The notes under the pieces are model-generated. The model did no database searches. It had not been told where the DNA came from and was given only the letters and a program-made list of their open reading frames with translations. A DNA stretch of 64,000 nucleotides, taken from the NCBI GenBank assembly GCA_022538095.1, contig JAKYXN010000004.1, forward strand, positions 1-64,000. The letters are read 5' to 3'. Positions 8,849 through 18,314 of this stretch are shown here, piece after piece. Within the stretch, counting starts at the first letter, position 1. Each line of letters opens with the position of its first letter. This DNA comes from Puniceicoccaceae bacterium K14. Its GTDB lineage: Bacteria > Verrucomicrobiota > Verrucomicrobiia > Opitutales > Opitutaceae. The position numbers and the translations under genes were made by a program.

Positions 8849-9688
8849 ATGCAGAAAAGAAATCAAAAAATTGACGATCTCGATATAGTAGAATTTGGCG
8901 CCCTCCAGAATGGACCGAGAGTAATTTTTCTTCACGGTGGCCCTGGAGCGTATGGATACATGGAAACTTTTTGTCATTCGTTTTCCAGCTACTGCAATGC
9001 TGTATACTACGAACAGAGAGGTTCCAAACAAGGAGATTATAATATAGGGGTTGAAGATCATATCAGGGATTTGGGGCGCGTCGTAGATCACTATTCCCAA
9101 GAATCAAAACCAATCATCGTGGGTCACTCCTGGGGATCTATGTTAGCTGTTCTTTTCGCAGGCCGTCGCTCGGAATCTCTTAAAAAAGTGATTCTTACTG
9201 GCTGTGGGCCTCTAAACAAAACCCAAGGGGACGAATTCCTCCAGACACTTAACGTACGCTTTGGTGATAAAAAAGATTACTACGACAGGCTTTGGGATGC
9301 AATCGACGAGGAAAAAGACGAGCTGAAGCAACAGAGCTTAGCGAACAAGTACATCGACAACATTATGGAGATTTACCAAATGGATCCCAACTCCGGATTA
9401 GAAATTCAACCACGGCACTGGGACTACAAAGGGTCATATAGGACAATGTGTGAGTCTGACGAATATGTATCCAAAAACGAACACGGAAAAGCCCTAGAAA
9501 AAATTGAAACTTCTCTAACCGTCATTCACGGGACATACGATGTTCTTAGCCCCGAATCCCTTTTCAGACTTGTTCGGAAGCATGTTTCTCATGTAAAGAC
9601 CTATGCTTTAGAAAGAGCAGGTCATTACCCGTGGGCTGGGCCTCGCAGCGACGAATTTCTTAAAATTCTAAAACAGGAAGTAACTTAG
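8849..9688 (+). CDS. Alpha/beta hydrolase of the proline iminopeptidase (S33) type
   Basis: HGGPG (29-33) forms the oxyanion hole, YEQRG follows at about 54-58, the nucleophile elbow is GHSWGS with Ser94, and the catalytic His is His259 in AGHYPW. This set is typical of proline iminopeptidases and related S33 hydrolases, which remove N-terminal proline or act on small amides and esters. There is no signal peptide, so it is cytoplasmic. The 279-residue length is slightly shorter than classic Pip enzymes. It follows the S41 peptidase by 42 bases and may be cotranscribed, which would suit peptide breakdown, but substrate cannot be read from the sequence. Confidence 0.8.
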   Translation: MQKRNQKIDDLDIVEFGALQNGPRVIFLHGGPGAYGYMETFCHSFSSYCNAVYYEQRGSKQGDYNIGVEDHIRDLGRVVDHYSQESKPIIVGHSWGSMLAVLFAGRRSESLKKVILTGCGPLNKTQGDEFLQTLNVRFGDKKDYYDRLWDAIDEEKDELKQQSLANKYIDNIMEIYQMDPNSGLEIQPRHWDYKGSYRTMCESDEYVSKNEHGKALEKIETSLTVIHGTYDVLSPESLFRLVRKHVSHVKTYALERAGHYPWAGPRSDEFLKILKQEVT

Positions 9689-9745
9689 TACAGTAGCGAT
9701 CTATACCCCAAAATGCCACTTCTACTTTGAAAAACATCTGCCCAA

Positions 9746-12322
9746 CTAAGAATTCAGTTCCTTCGGTCGTGAAGACACTGCCATCGTAAGCTCTGCAGTC
9801 GCTCTTGGAAGTTTAAATCCTCCAGGACTAGCGATATACATGGGCGACCATTCAGGATTGAACCGCTCCTTGTAAGTTCGCAATCCACGGAAATTGTAGA
9901 AACGTTCTCCGTGATTAAAGAGCAAGTCGAATAGCTTATTCCAGACGGGTGCGGATTGACCGGCGTCTATGCCCGAAAGTGGAGCAATCCTCATATCGAA
10001 ATATTCGTAGCCTTCCTCTTTGGCCCATTTAATAATCTCTACAAACAAATACTCCATAGTGCTGGGTGGGGCTTCTGCAGTATAGCGCATCAAGTCTATG
10101 GATATCTCACTATGCCCGTAAGTTTCCCAGAGATTGGCAAAAGCCACGATTTCGCCTTCCTTACGCACTACGGCAAAGCGGAAATGGGACAAGTAACGCT
10201 CATCAAAATACCCAAGCGAGAATCCTTTTTCTTTCGATTTTTTTGCAGCTAACCATTCGTCCGATATTTCGCGTAAACGCCCCATCGAAAGCAACGCTTC
10301 CTTTTGATCTAATATTTCGAATGAACATCCTTTTTTGGATACACGTTTCAGTCGAGAACGCATGCTCTGCCGCTTCGAACCTTCCAAAGTAAAATCTTCC
10401 AATCTCACCCGAGCGAGCTCCCCTACCTTCACAGGACGCAAGCCCAAATCCACGTAATTGTGTAGATACTCTTTACTTGTTTGGTAGAAAACTGGGATTC
10501 CGCTGTATTCATCACACAGCTCCTTAAACTCTTTAACCAAGTCTGCACATGCATCGGGGTTGCCTACAGGGTCTCCCATAGCAACCCAGGTACGGCCTTT
10601 TATGGTAAACATAATAAAAGCTGAATCGTCTTTGCTAAACACAAAGCGCTTGTCACCCATTAATGCTAAGTTTGCCCAAGCGAGAGATGTCCCTTTTAGC
10701 ACCTTTTCAACACGGTCTTCACACTCCTCATGCTTCAAGCCGATTTCAACCTGCGGGGCTCGAATTAGCTTCAAGCCAGCCAGTAGTCCAGAAAGCAATG
10801 CAATGGCCACGGATACTCTCTGAAAACGCGGCTTGTCCGCATCGAAGCCAAATTCCCACCAAGACATAGAAGTCCCGCTTCCCTCGTATTGAAATGCAAT
10901 AAGCCCGACATAGATAGTGCTGATCACAGTCAACATGATCGCCAACAATGAGCCTTGGTTCATCGGCAAATTCAATATCGATGACTTTCGATAGAAAAAG
11001 CGTCTACACGGAGCGAATACGGCCCCAATTATAATGAGAGCCATAAAAGTGAAGAAACCATCACCCCGCAAAACAGATATTGGAACAGCCATGCCTACGG
11101 CGCCCAAAGTAAGGTAATACGCAGTGTCCAAACGTTTTTTGATAGCAAACGCCAGGAACAATAATCCTAATCCGAGTACACTTCCCATAAAGTGGGAAAT
11201 CTCCACAACGGGCAAAGGAAAGACTTCTTGTATCCAATTTTTATGTCCCGCTGCAGCTGGCAATGAACCTGTGATAAGCAGAATGGAACCACAAACGAAA
11301 ACAAGTGCGGACAACACTCGGGGAGCGATCGCTGTCAAACAAGCCTGAGCTGTGGACATCTTCCCGGAAAGTTTTCCTAGCAGGTCTTTTCCTTCCAAAA
11401 CAGCAAACAACACACATGCTGCCAACAAGGGCAATAGAAAGTAGATCGCTCGATATACGACGAGGCAAGCGAGCAATTCACTTGAGGATACTTGAGTTGG
11501 TAGAAATAGAACAAAGACTGTTTCGAATACGCCGATCCCCCCAGGGGCGTTGCTGAGCAAGCCCCCAAAAAAGGCCAGACAATATACGCTCAAGAATGCG
11601 AGAAAACCTAAACTTGGGTCTGGAACAAGAACAAACAATGCGATTGCGGCAAATAGCAAATCTGCTCCAGCAAGTAACAACTGAGCGATTCCAGATCTCA
11701 GCGTAGGAAATGAGAATTTTCTTTTGAAAAGTGTAACTTCGCCTTGGCTACGGTAGCACGCAATTAAGTATGCGATTGTCGCAACAAAGATAGCCAAGCC
11801 AACTGGCTTCATAAGATAATCGGGGATAGGATACGCCCCTTGTAGCGAGAGGTTACTAAACAAGAGAGCCACACCGGAGAGAGCTGCCAAGCCAATCCAA
11901 AAGCTTGCAGATGCGAAGGCAATTAACTTCCCAATCTGACCAGGCTCATATCCCCAGCTTTGATACATCCGATAACGAACAGCGGATCCACTAAGCCAAG
12001 AAACACCGACATTCAAACTGAGCGCATAGCTATAAAATGAAACGAGAACGGTTTTGAGAAATGAAACCTTTTTCCCAACATAACGCTGTCCCAGCCAATC
12101 GTAACCTGACATGACCGCATAACTCAAAATTGTAAATACAATCGCAAGAGCAGATGCGTACAACGGAATCTCTCTCATTTTTTGGACAACATCTTTGTAG
12201 TTAAAATTCGATATCTTATCGAATGCGATGTATAGAAGAAAAACAAACACAGGGATAGCGAGGAAACTGATCCATTTAGTCCATTTCTTGGGTTGCGACT
12301 TTGTGGTAGAGGTGGCGGTCAT
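9746..12322 (-). CDS. mprF: MprF-type phosphatidylglycerol aminoacyltransferase/flippase
   Basis: The 858-residue protein has a long multi-spanning N-terminal region (about 15-500) of the lysylphosphatidylglycerol flippase type, including FGGLLSNAPGGIGVFE, and a cytoplasmic C-terminal GNAT-like DUF2156 domain (about 530-845). In that domain GDPVGNPDA, YQTS, SIDLMRY, MRIAPLSG, GERFYNFRGLRTYKERF and PMYIAS match the aminoacyl-PG synthase core. Such enzymes transfer lysine, alanine or arginine from aminoacyl-tRNA to phosphatidylglycerol and move the product outward, lowering surface charge and giving resistance to cationic peptides. The amino acid used cannot be told by eye. It starts 16 bases after an alpha/beta hydrolase gene in the same direction. 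Confidence 0.9.
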   Translation of the reverse strand: MTATSTTKSQPKKWTKWISFLAIPVFVFLLYIAFDKISNFNYKDVVQKMREIPLYASALAIVFTILSYAVMSGYDWLGQRYVGKKVSFLKTVLVSFYSYALSLNVGVSWLSGSAVRYRMYQSWGYEPGQIGKLIAFASASFWIGLAALSGVALLFSNLSLQGAYPIPDYLMKPVGLAIFVATIAYLIACYRSQGEVTLFKRKFSFPTLRSGIAQLLLAGADLLFAAIALFVLVPDPSLGFLAFLSVYCLAFFGGLLSNAPGGIGVFETVFVLFLPTQVSSSELLACLVVYRAIYFLLPLLAACVLFAVLEGKDLLGKLSGKMSTAQACLTAIAPRVLSALVFVCGSILLITGSLPAAAGHKNWIQEVFPLPVVEISHFMGSVLGLGLLFLAFAIKKRLDTAYYLTLGAVGMAVPISVLRGDGFFTFMALIIIGAVFAPCRRFFYRKSSILNLPMNQGSLLAIMLTVISTIYVGLIAFQYEGSGTSMSWWEFGFDADKPRFQRVSVAIALLSGLLAGLKLIRAPQVEIGLKHEECEDRVEKVLKGTSLAWANLALMGDKRFVFSKDDSAFIMFTIKGRTWVAMGDPVGNPDACADLVKEFKELCDEYSGIPVFYQTSKEYLHNYVDLGLRPVKVGELARVRLEDFTLEGSKRQSMRSRLKRVSKKGCSFEILDQKEALLSMGRLREISDEWLAAKKSKEKGFSLGYFDERYLSHFRFAVVRKEGEIVAFANLWETYGHSEISIDLMRYTAEAPPSTMEYLFVEIIKWAKEEGYEYFDMRIAPLSGIDAGQSAPVWNKLFDLLFNHGERFYNFRGLRTYKERFNPEWSPMYIASPGGFKLPRATAELTMAVSSRPKELNS

Positions 12323-12338
12323 TTTGGTCTGAAATCTT

Positions 12339-13103
12339 TTAGTCTACCGATGCAGCTTGTATGGTCGCGTGACTCGCAATGGAATCAATGGCATCGATAA
12401 CGGTCTGAGGAGACTTGTGAGGAAGACGGTGTCCTATTTTTTCGATTTTCTTAAAGTGTACGACTCTTTCGGCTGCTCTTTCATTGATTGCTTCCGAATT
12501 TTCAAAAGGAATGAGGCGGTCGTCCTGGCAATGAGCTAACGCAATCGGGCACGGGAAACGTTCCCATTCACCGAGAAGCTTTACTAAAGACGGCCTCACA
12601 TAAAACATCTCCGAGGATGCCTTTATGTACCGATCGGGAACCAAAGAACGAATTAGGCTCTTCAAGCTGTAGCGGTGGTACCAACGCGGGTGATTTTTCC
12701 AGGCAGCGAGCACGCCAGAGAGGAAAACAGCCCCGAGGGCTTGATCTGACTTCGCCAGGTGTTGAGCTACGTAAGCGGCTAATGGAGCTCCATAGGAGTG
12801 CCCTACAACAATGATAGGACTCATTTCATTATTGGCTATATGCGAAGCCAATGAACAAAGCTCGATCATTTGAGGTTCGAAACGGGACTCGAATTTGCCT
12901 TTGGCTGACTCCCCATACCCCTGTCGATCGACCGCATACAAGTGATATTTCTGCTGAGCATCTCGATCTAAAACAACCGATTCCCAATCTCGCCAACTCC
13001 CGGGAGCACCGTGAATAAGGAGGACAGGAACTCCGTCGGAAGCACCGAATTTACGGAAAGACAACCTGCCAAACTGCAAACGTTCGCCGAGATCAAGATT
13101 CAT
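12339..13103 (-). CDS. Alpha/beta hydrolase encoded with mprF
   Basis: A 254-residue cytoplasmic alpha/beta hydrolase: HGAPGSWRDW (31-40) supplies the oxyanion hole, VDRQGYGES follows, the nucleophile elbow is GHSYGA with Ser103, a likely acid is in HCQDDRLIP and the catalytic His in IGHRLPHKSP. It has no signal peptide. The stop lies only 16 bases before the mprF ATG, so the two form an operon. In some Gram-negatives a hydrolase next to an aminoacyl-PG synthase removes the amino acid from the lipid (Pseudomonas aeruginosa PA0919, Agrobacterium AcvB); those are periplasmic and differently built, so a similar job here is only a hypothesis. Confidence 0.8.
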   Translation of the reverse strand: MNLDLGERLQFGRLSFRKFGASDGVPVLLIHGAPGSWRDWESVVLDRDAQQKYHLYAVDRQGYGESAKGKFESRFEPQMIELCSLASHIANNEMSPIIVVGHSYGAPLAAYVAQHLAKSDQALGAVFLSGVLAAWKNHPRWYHRYSLKSLIRSLVPDRYIKASSEMFYVRPSLVKLLGEWERFPCPIALAHCQDDRLIPFENSEAINERAAERVVHFKKIEKIGHRLPHKSPQTVIDAIDSIASHATIQAASVD

Positions 13104-13299
13104 ACCTGCGTGACTAACACCCCTCCTTCTGACGTTGAGACATAGCCATTCGCCCTGTAACTAGGTGAGATTGTTGGTCATTGAGTATCACTACGATGTA
13201 ATCGGCAGTTTACTCTATCGCTTTGCTTCTGATTGCGCCTACCCCGGAGCTTTCAATCAATATTTACAAAGGGCGAAACAGTTCCCCTCGGCAAAGGGT

Positions 13300-14019
13300 T
13301 CACGGCAAGGTTTCGATCAACGCCTCAACACGGATTTTCAATGAATCTAAACGAGCTGGCGGCTTTAAAATAAACAGAGTTCCACGCTTTAAATCGGACT
13401 GCCTTCTCGTCGCGTAAACACGCTTCCACTTGTCCTTTACTTTGGCAGCAAATTGAAAGCCAATGGGATTTCGGTCTTCGACATCAAAATGAAATACCGG
13501 GGAAAAGCCCGTTTCTAAAACCGACTCTTCGTTGCCTATTTTTGCCAACAATTGAGTGCCAGTTAGATTCAAGAATCGGAAGTCTCCCGCTGTGAACGCT
13601 GAGTCGCCCTCTTCTACTCCGATAACTCGAAAGGGTAATTCTGCTTCGTTTGTGTAATTCGGAAAAAAAACCAGTAAGCCCCTGTCCGATAGTTTACTTC
13701 TATCGAAACGAGCCAAGGGCGACAAAATGGATTCTCCCTTGTGATTGATTCTCTCGCTCACGAACTCAATCACTCGATCCTTTTCATCTATTCGATAGGA
13801 TCGCGATCGACCATATGGATTGAAGTCCAACTCCTCCAATTCGTCATCTACATTGACGAATTTGATCCCTTTGAACGAACGGTCACCAAAGGCCATGGCA
13901 GTGAATAAGAACCCCTCTTCTTTACCCTCATTTCGGGCGACACCTTCCTCGCCAAGAGTCGACGGAGCAGCCAGAAGCAGCGCACAAAATGCGTTAAACA
14001 ATACAAAGAAGAGATTCAC
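13300..14019 (-). CDS. Secreted protein of unknown function at the end of the prepilin cassette operon
   Basis: The frame begins with GTG at 14019, two bases after the stop of the cassette A gene, and encodes 239 residues with a signal peptide (hydrophobic 2-18, cleavage probably near 22-26). The rest is a predicted mostly beta protein with charged stretches and an LDSLKIRVEALIETLP ending. I do not recognise a family. Its tight linkage to the four prepilin-like genes suggests that it is exported and works with the structure they build. The GTG start is chosen because it places the signal peptide at the very N-terminus and fits the operon spacing. Confidence 0.75.
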   Translation of the reverse strand: MNLFFVLFNAFCALLLAAPSTLGEEGVARNEGKEEGFLFTAMAFGDRSFKGIKFVNVDDELEELDFNPYGRSRSYRIDEKDRVIEFVSERINHKGESILSPLARFDRSKLSDRGLLVFFPNYTNEAELPFRVIGVEEGDSAFTAGDFRFLNLTGTQLLAKIGNEESVLETGFSPVFHFDVEDRNPIGFQFAAKVKDKWKRVYATRRQSDLKRGTLFILKPPARLDSLKIRVEALIETLP

Positions 14020-14021
14020 GG

Positions 14022-16850
14022 CTAGATCTCCTCAGGCAACATCCAGCGAAATGCAATAATTTTAAACTGACGACCAAACCCGCCCGACGTAGCACTCATT
14101 GGGTCAGAGTCAGTCTCAGTTGGGTGCTTCTCTGGAAACCGCTGTACGATCGCCTCACAGTAAGCTTCTGCCCAGATGTCATTGGGGTCATTTGGGTTAA
14201 GTGCATTTCCATAAGCCCGGATCAAAAAAGTATCGCTTCGTACCGTTAGGTAAGGGGCTATCGCAGCTAAAATATCCGTTTGAGTAAGATAGGCGGGCTC
14301 CTCAACAGTATAAGCCGTACCGTTTACGTTAGCGCTTTGAAGCGCAGCATTAACAATCCCTGAGTTCAGAAACTCTTCGATTGTCCTAAAAGGTACTGTT
14401 CGAAGCGAAATCGCATTAACTATATGCTGAGCAAGTGTGTCGATCTTTGCTGAATCGATAAAGCGAACTCCTTCCCGGTAAGCTTTAGCATGGGAAGCAT
14501 GAGCCTTATTGTCTGCTACAAACTGACCAATTGCGGTCTGTGGGTAGCGAACATAAAACGCTGAGGTCGAGCCAGCGGTTATGCTCAACTGAACACTCGG
14601 ACTAAAATCTTCCTTCCTAATCGATTTTAATAGCGATGCCCATGCCTTCGCCGAGAGGGAATTTATATTAAAAGCCCCCTTTAGGAGCATTTTGCTAGCT
14701 GCATCTCCCGCCTCAGCGGTCGTATTTGTTATGTCCTCAATTATCTCAATTTTAGTATTCGCTAGCTGGTCTCCGCGTTTCCAAAGGACTGATGCCGCCG
14801 AAGCTGGATCGGTTTTCACGATCGGTAGGCTCGACAAAAAATATTCATCCAAAAACTGATTGAAATTACTATTGGGTTCACCAATTGGCGGAGTTGGCGT
14901 GTCCAAACTAGCATGACGAAAGTTCAATAACGAAAGCTGCTCCTGAAATGGCAATTCAAATAGAGGCATCTCATTCGCAAGATTTAAAGCTTCGTCCCCA
15001 AGGGAACCAGAAGAATCAACATGATAAACGAAATAGTTCTGAGAACCGGGCTCCGAAAATCCAGTATTATCTAATGCATTCGGATTTGAATTATCAACGA
15101 CCAGTAAACTATTCGCTTCCGAATAAATTCTCGGATCCTTTCTTGCCAACCATAAAGACGGATCAGATAAATCCCAAGTGTATCCAAATTTTGCCGCCCC
15201 ACTTACTCCTGATGCTGAAACTAAATCGATTGAAAAACCAGAAAAGCTTAAATTCGGAGACGATTCGAATAAAATTTCGCCGGTGGCGTTCAATAATTTA
15301 ACAGTTGGCGACACGGAATCACCAGAGAGAACTAACTCTCGATCCTCGCCAGAACTTCCTTTAGCCGGACCGTCCAAATTCGGAATAAGTAGCTGAGTGA
15401 ACTCAGCTACATATCCACCACTTTTCTTCATTACTTTATTTCCAGAAAACGAAATAATACGCCCGCCTTTAATATTCTCATAATCTGTGCCATTTAACCA
15501 AAGAGAATCTTTAGGAAGCGAGAAAGCTGATTGATTGCTTTCGACATTTAGCTCTGTAGACAAGAGCGTACTCTTAAGTTCTACGGGAGCACCTCCACTG
15601 ACATCTAGTAATTTCAATTCGGGAAGATTATCGATTCTCAAATACAAGTCCTGCACAAGTAGTGGGTTTGTGTATGGATTCCACAGTTCAACGTACCCGC
15701 TATAAGTTATTGAGAATTTTCCTAAATCATCGATCGATGGATCAAAAACAATGTTAAAACCTGTGATAACTGGGCTTATATTTGGAATAAGCGCTAAGTC
15801 TCCGGTGCCTAAATCAATTTCTTTAGAAATTGTCATATTGTAGGCAACATTTCCCGAACTCCTGTCTAGAATTCCTTGATTCTCTAGTACATCAATATTG
15901 TGATACCTCTCCAATTCTTTTGAGGTCGATTTCCTTGTATCCAAGAAACCCTTCACCGAACTCGCATCGCTTTTTAACCCTCCCCCGACGTTCCTATCCT
16001 CGAGGACACCTCGAGTCATCAATGTTAAATCATGAAAACCATCCTTGATATCGTTTTCAGTCAACCCGTTGGGAATAGAGCTAGAGCGGTATTGGAGGTC
16101 TGACAAACTATTGCCTAACAACACTGGATTATTTGTCGTAGTATCATTAGGATTGAAGTTCGTTATGCGAATCGTTTGCCCAAGAATTTGAGGGATTAGC
16201 TCATTATCATAGATTCCCGAATAGTTGCCGTATCCAACCCCGCCAGTTTCATCCCAGAATCCAAAGGATGCTTTGACTCCTTGATCCCCAACCCAATACG
16301 CATATTGCCCTAATGCTGGGTCTAACGATGAGCTACCGCGGACAGGACCCGCCTTTACGTCTTCTAAAGGAACATAGACAAAATTGGCCGCATCAATATC
16401 CGTAGTAACAGGCGCTCCAGACGAGTCTACAGCACTGCCAGCAGTACCAGAACCCACAATTTTCAACCACGTGGCATCTCGTGTATCCGGTATTGCGGTA
16501 AAGCTTCCCGACATCGGACGAGTCGCTAACCATGATGTTGAAGTACTATTAAAATCATATACCCCAGTCCAATATTGTTCATCATTAGCTGCTCCATAAA
16601 ACCTCGATTGCGCCGTAGAAAGCGAATCTTGACCACCCACCTTTTGCAAATCGCCCAAAGCCATATTTAACGCGAGCCGAGCATTCGCTCGAGCAGTCCG
16701 AAGCCTTTGGTCATATGCCATCGCACCACTTTCGATCTGAACAAAGGTCAACAAAGAAGCCCCTAAAAGCAATACCATCGCGGCCAAGCCAATCATAACA
16801 ATGATTGCGAACCCATGCTTGCTTTCCTGATTTCCGTTAATTGACTTCAT
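14022..16850 (-). CDS. Verru_Chthon cassette protein A-like large prepilin-type protein
   Basis: A 942-residue protein whose N-terminus (NQESKHGFAIIVMIGLAAMVLLLGASLLTFVQIE) has a single hydrophobic helix after a short basic leader, followed by a LALNMALGDLQKVGGQD stretch typical of GspK/PilX-like and of the Verrucomicrobia cassette A family. The glycine at 13 before the helix resembles a prepilin leader, but the Glu at +5 is missing, as in GspK-type tip pilins. The remainder is a long, Ser/Asn/Asp-rich exported domain with no motif I recognise. It is the fourth of four adjacent prepilin-like genes, 7 bases after protein C. The large size suggests a tip or surface-exposed subunit. Confidence 0.8.
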   Translation of the reverse strand: MKSINGNQESKHGFAIIVMIGLAAMVLLLGASLLTFVQIESGAMAYDQRLRTARANARLALNMALGDLQKVGGQDSLSTAQSRFYGAANDEQYWTGVYDFNSTSTSWLATRPMSGSFTAIPDTRDATWLKIVGSGTAGSAVDSSGAPVTTDIDAANFVYVPLEDVKAGPVRGSSSLDPALGQYAYWVGDQGVKASFGFWDETGGVGYGNYSGIYDNELIPQILGQTIRITNFNPNDTTTNNPVLLGNSLSDLQYRSSSIPNGLTENDIKDGFHDLTLMTRGVLEDRNVGGGLKSDASSVKGFLDTRKSTSKELERYHNIDVLENQGILDRSSGNVAYNMTISKEIDLGTGDLALIPNISPVITGFNIVFDPSIDDLGKFSITYSGYVELWNPYTNPLLVQDLYLRIDNLPELKLLDVSGGAPVELKSTLLSTELNVESNQSAFSLPKDSLWLNGTDYENIKGGRIISFSGNKVMKKSGGYVAEFTQLLIPNLDGPAKGSSGEDRELVLSGDSVSPTVKLLNATGEILFESSPNLSFSGFSIDLVSASGVSGAAKFGYTWDLSDPSLWLARKDPRIYSEANSLLVVDNSNPNALDNTGFSEPGSQNYFVYHVDSSGSLGDEALNLANEMPLFELPFQEQLSLLNFRHASLDTPTPPIGEPNSNFNQFLDEYFLSSLPIVKTDPASAASVLWKRGDQLANTKIEIIEDITNTTAEAGDAASKMLLKGAFNINSLSAKAWASLLKSIRKEDFSPSVQLSITAGSTSAFYVRYPQTAIGQFVADNKAHASHAKAYREGVRFIDSAKIDTLAQHIVNAISLRTVPFRTIEEFLNSGIVNAALQSANVNGTAYTVEEPAYLTQTDILAAIAPYLTVRSDTFLIRAYGNALNPNDPNDIWAEAYCEAIVQRFPEKHPTETDSDPMSATSGGFGRQFKIIAFRWMLPEEI

Positions 16851-16857
16851 TTCCTAA

Positions 16858-17817
16858 TTAAAAGGCCTGTGAGGGTATCCGAATAAATTTGGTGAACAGC
16901 TTAGAGTGTTCCTCAACAACTGAATACCAAGCAGAATTGTTGGGGCCATTCTGTTCAATCTCCCTCAATTTTTCTGCTCCAAGTGGATTAATTACCCTGA
17001 TGTAAACTTCAACCGCATCTGGGTAATCAGCTGAAACAGAGTTAAAAATCGGAGCGATATGACTTGTATCCGTAGAATCCAATACTCCATTACTATCTGA
17101 AGGAAATACAAGCCTCATACCTGTGGGAGTGTAAACATCAATAGCAGCACTGGGAGTGAAAGCGTCGTCGTATACAAACAAACGAACACCAAAATCGATA
17201 ACATTCTCTGCTAAAATGCTCTGGTAGGTATCCGGGGATTTAATTGCTCCTGGATGTACTTCGCTTTGTGGATTCGGCAATTCATACGAATTTGCGTCTT
17301 TAATATTATAACCGCTCTCCATGGTAAATCTATTACTCACAGCCGTCCTGAACAAGGAATATCTTGGCTCATTAATTCCAGATTCAGGCTTTGCTCTAAT
17401 TATCTGGTAAGAAACAGCGTTCAAAGTTGGGGATGCACAAAAAAATCGAACCCAGCAACCCGCCCAGCCATAACGGTTGTCCGCAGGATCAAAGTGAGTG
17501 GGATTACTAGCAGGTTTGCCAAAATTGTAGTTAGTTGAATCCCAGTTTCCTGAATTCAAATCGTCTTTTAACACATCCACAGCAAACATTGGACCATTGT
17601 CTTTTTTGAAAACTACTGACTCGAGATCTCTGCCAATTTGTTCGAGAGCGAATTGCGCTTCCGACTCAACTGAAATATTCTCATCTGCAATTTTCCAAAC
17701 TGAAACGATCCCATCGAGCATTTGAAAGGCTACGAGTGACAATAAGGCCGTGATGCTCACTGCAATTATTAACTCCAACAGAGTGAATCCCGCCTTTGTT
17801 TTTTTTAATTTCATCAT
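16858..17817 (-). CDS. Verru_Chthon cassette protein C-like prepilin
   Basis: The N-terminus KKTKAGFTLLELIIAVSITALLSLVAFQML is a type IV prepilin signal: basic leader, G|FTLLE with Glu at +5, then a long hydrophobic helix. At 319 residues it is longer than major pilins and resembles GspJ-like minor pseudopilins in having a large C-terminal domain. The ATG overlaps the end of protein B by four bases (ATGA at 17814-17817), indicating coupled translation. It would be processed by a prepilin peptidase (not in this window) and assembled at the inner membrane. Function in this phylum is unknown. Confidence 0.82.
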   Translation of the reverse strand: MMKLKKTKAGFTLLELIIAVSITALLSLVAFQMLDGIVSVWKIADENISVESEAQFALEQIGRDLESVVFKKDNGPMFAVDVLKDDLNSGNWDSTNYNFGKPASNPTHFDPADNRYGWAGCWVRFFCASPTLNAVSYQIIRAKPESGINEPRYSLFRTAVSNRFTMESGYNIKDANSYELPNPQSEVHPGAIKSPDTYQSILAENVIDFGVRLFVYDDAFTPSAAIDVYTPTGMRLVFPSDSNGVLDSTDTSHIAPIFNSVSADYPDAVEVYIRVINPLGAEKLREIEQNGPNNSAWYSVVEEHSKLFTKFIRIPSQAF

Positions 17818-18314
17818 CGAACCAATACCACCGACGGGCTCACGAGTTCCTCCAAATTAGCTGGGGTGCTCTCATTGCTAGCATAATTTCCGCCTCCTGA
17901 CTCAACAAAGGCAGGCCAAATAACCTTGTAGACAAATATTCGATACGCATCTCCTTGGGAATATGAATATCCGGTTGGTTCCGTAACCTTTATTCTATAA
18001 TACTTCTCCGAATTCTGAAACCCTACACCGTTAAAGGCAAATTTGTCCAAAAATTCGCTGGCATACAGAGTTAGCGGAGTTGTTTCCAAATCTTGTCCAT
18101 TGTTGATTCCTCCACTTCTGAAAGAAGCTGTAACTTCTGCATCAATAAGAGCTATGAGTTCAGATGCCTTCCCGACTCCCAAACGAGCATCTGATTTTCT
18201 CGCTGTCATTGTCATTAACGCAATCGTCGGAATAGAAATTAATGCAAATAATGCCATCGCAACAACCACCTCTAGCAGAGTAAACCCTGATACTCTAAAT
18301 CGATTTCCAGTCAT
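17814..18314 (-). CDS. Verru_Chthon cassette protein B-like prepilin
   Basis: A 166-residue prepilin-like protein with the leader VSGFTLLEVVVAMALFALISIPTIALM: cleavage after Gly, Glu at +5, hydrophobic helix. Size and position resemble GspI-type minor pseudopilins. Both ends overlap the neighbouring cassette genes by four bases (18311-18314 and 17814-17817), so D, B and C are translationally coupled. The soluble part contains a GYSYSQGDAYRIFVYKVIW stretch consistent with a pilin beta-sheet. The cassette role is not known. Confidence 0.82.
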   Translation of the reverse strand: MTGNRFRVSGFTLLEVVVAMALFALISIPTIALMTMTARKSDARLGVGKASELIALIDAEVTASFRSGGINNGQDLETTPLTLYASEFLDKFAFNGVGFQNSEKYYRIKVTEPTGYSYSQGDAYRIFVYKVIWPAFVESGGGNYASNESTPANLEELVSPSVVLVR

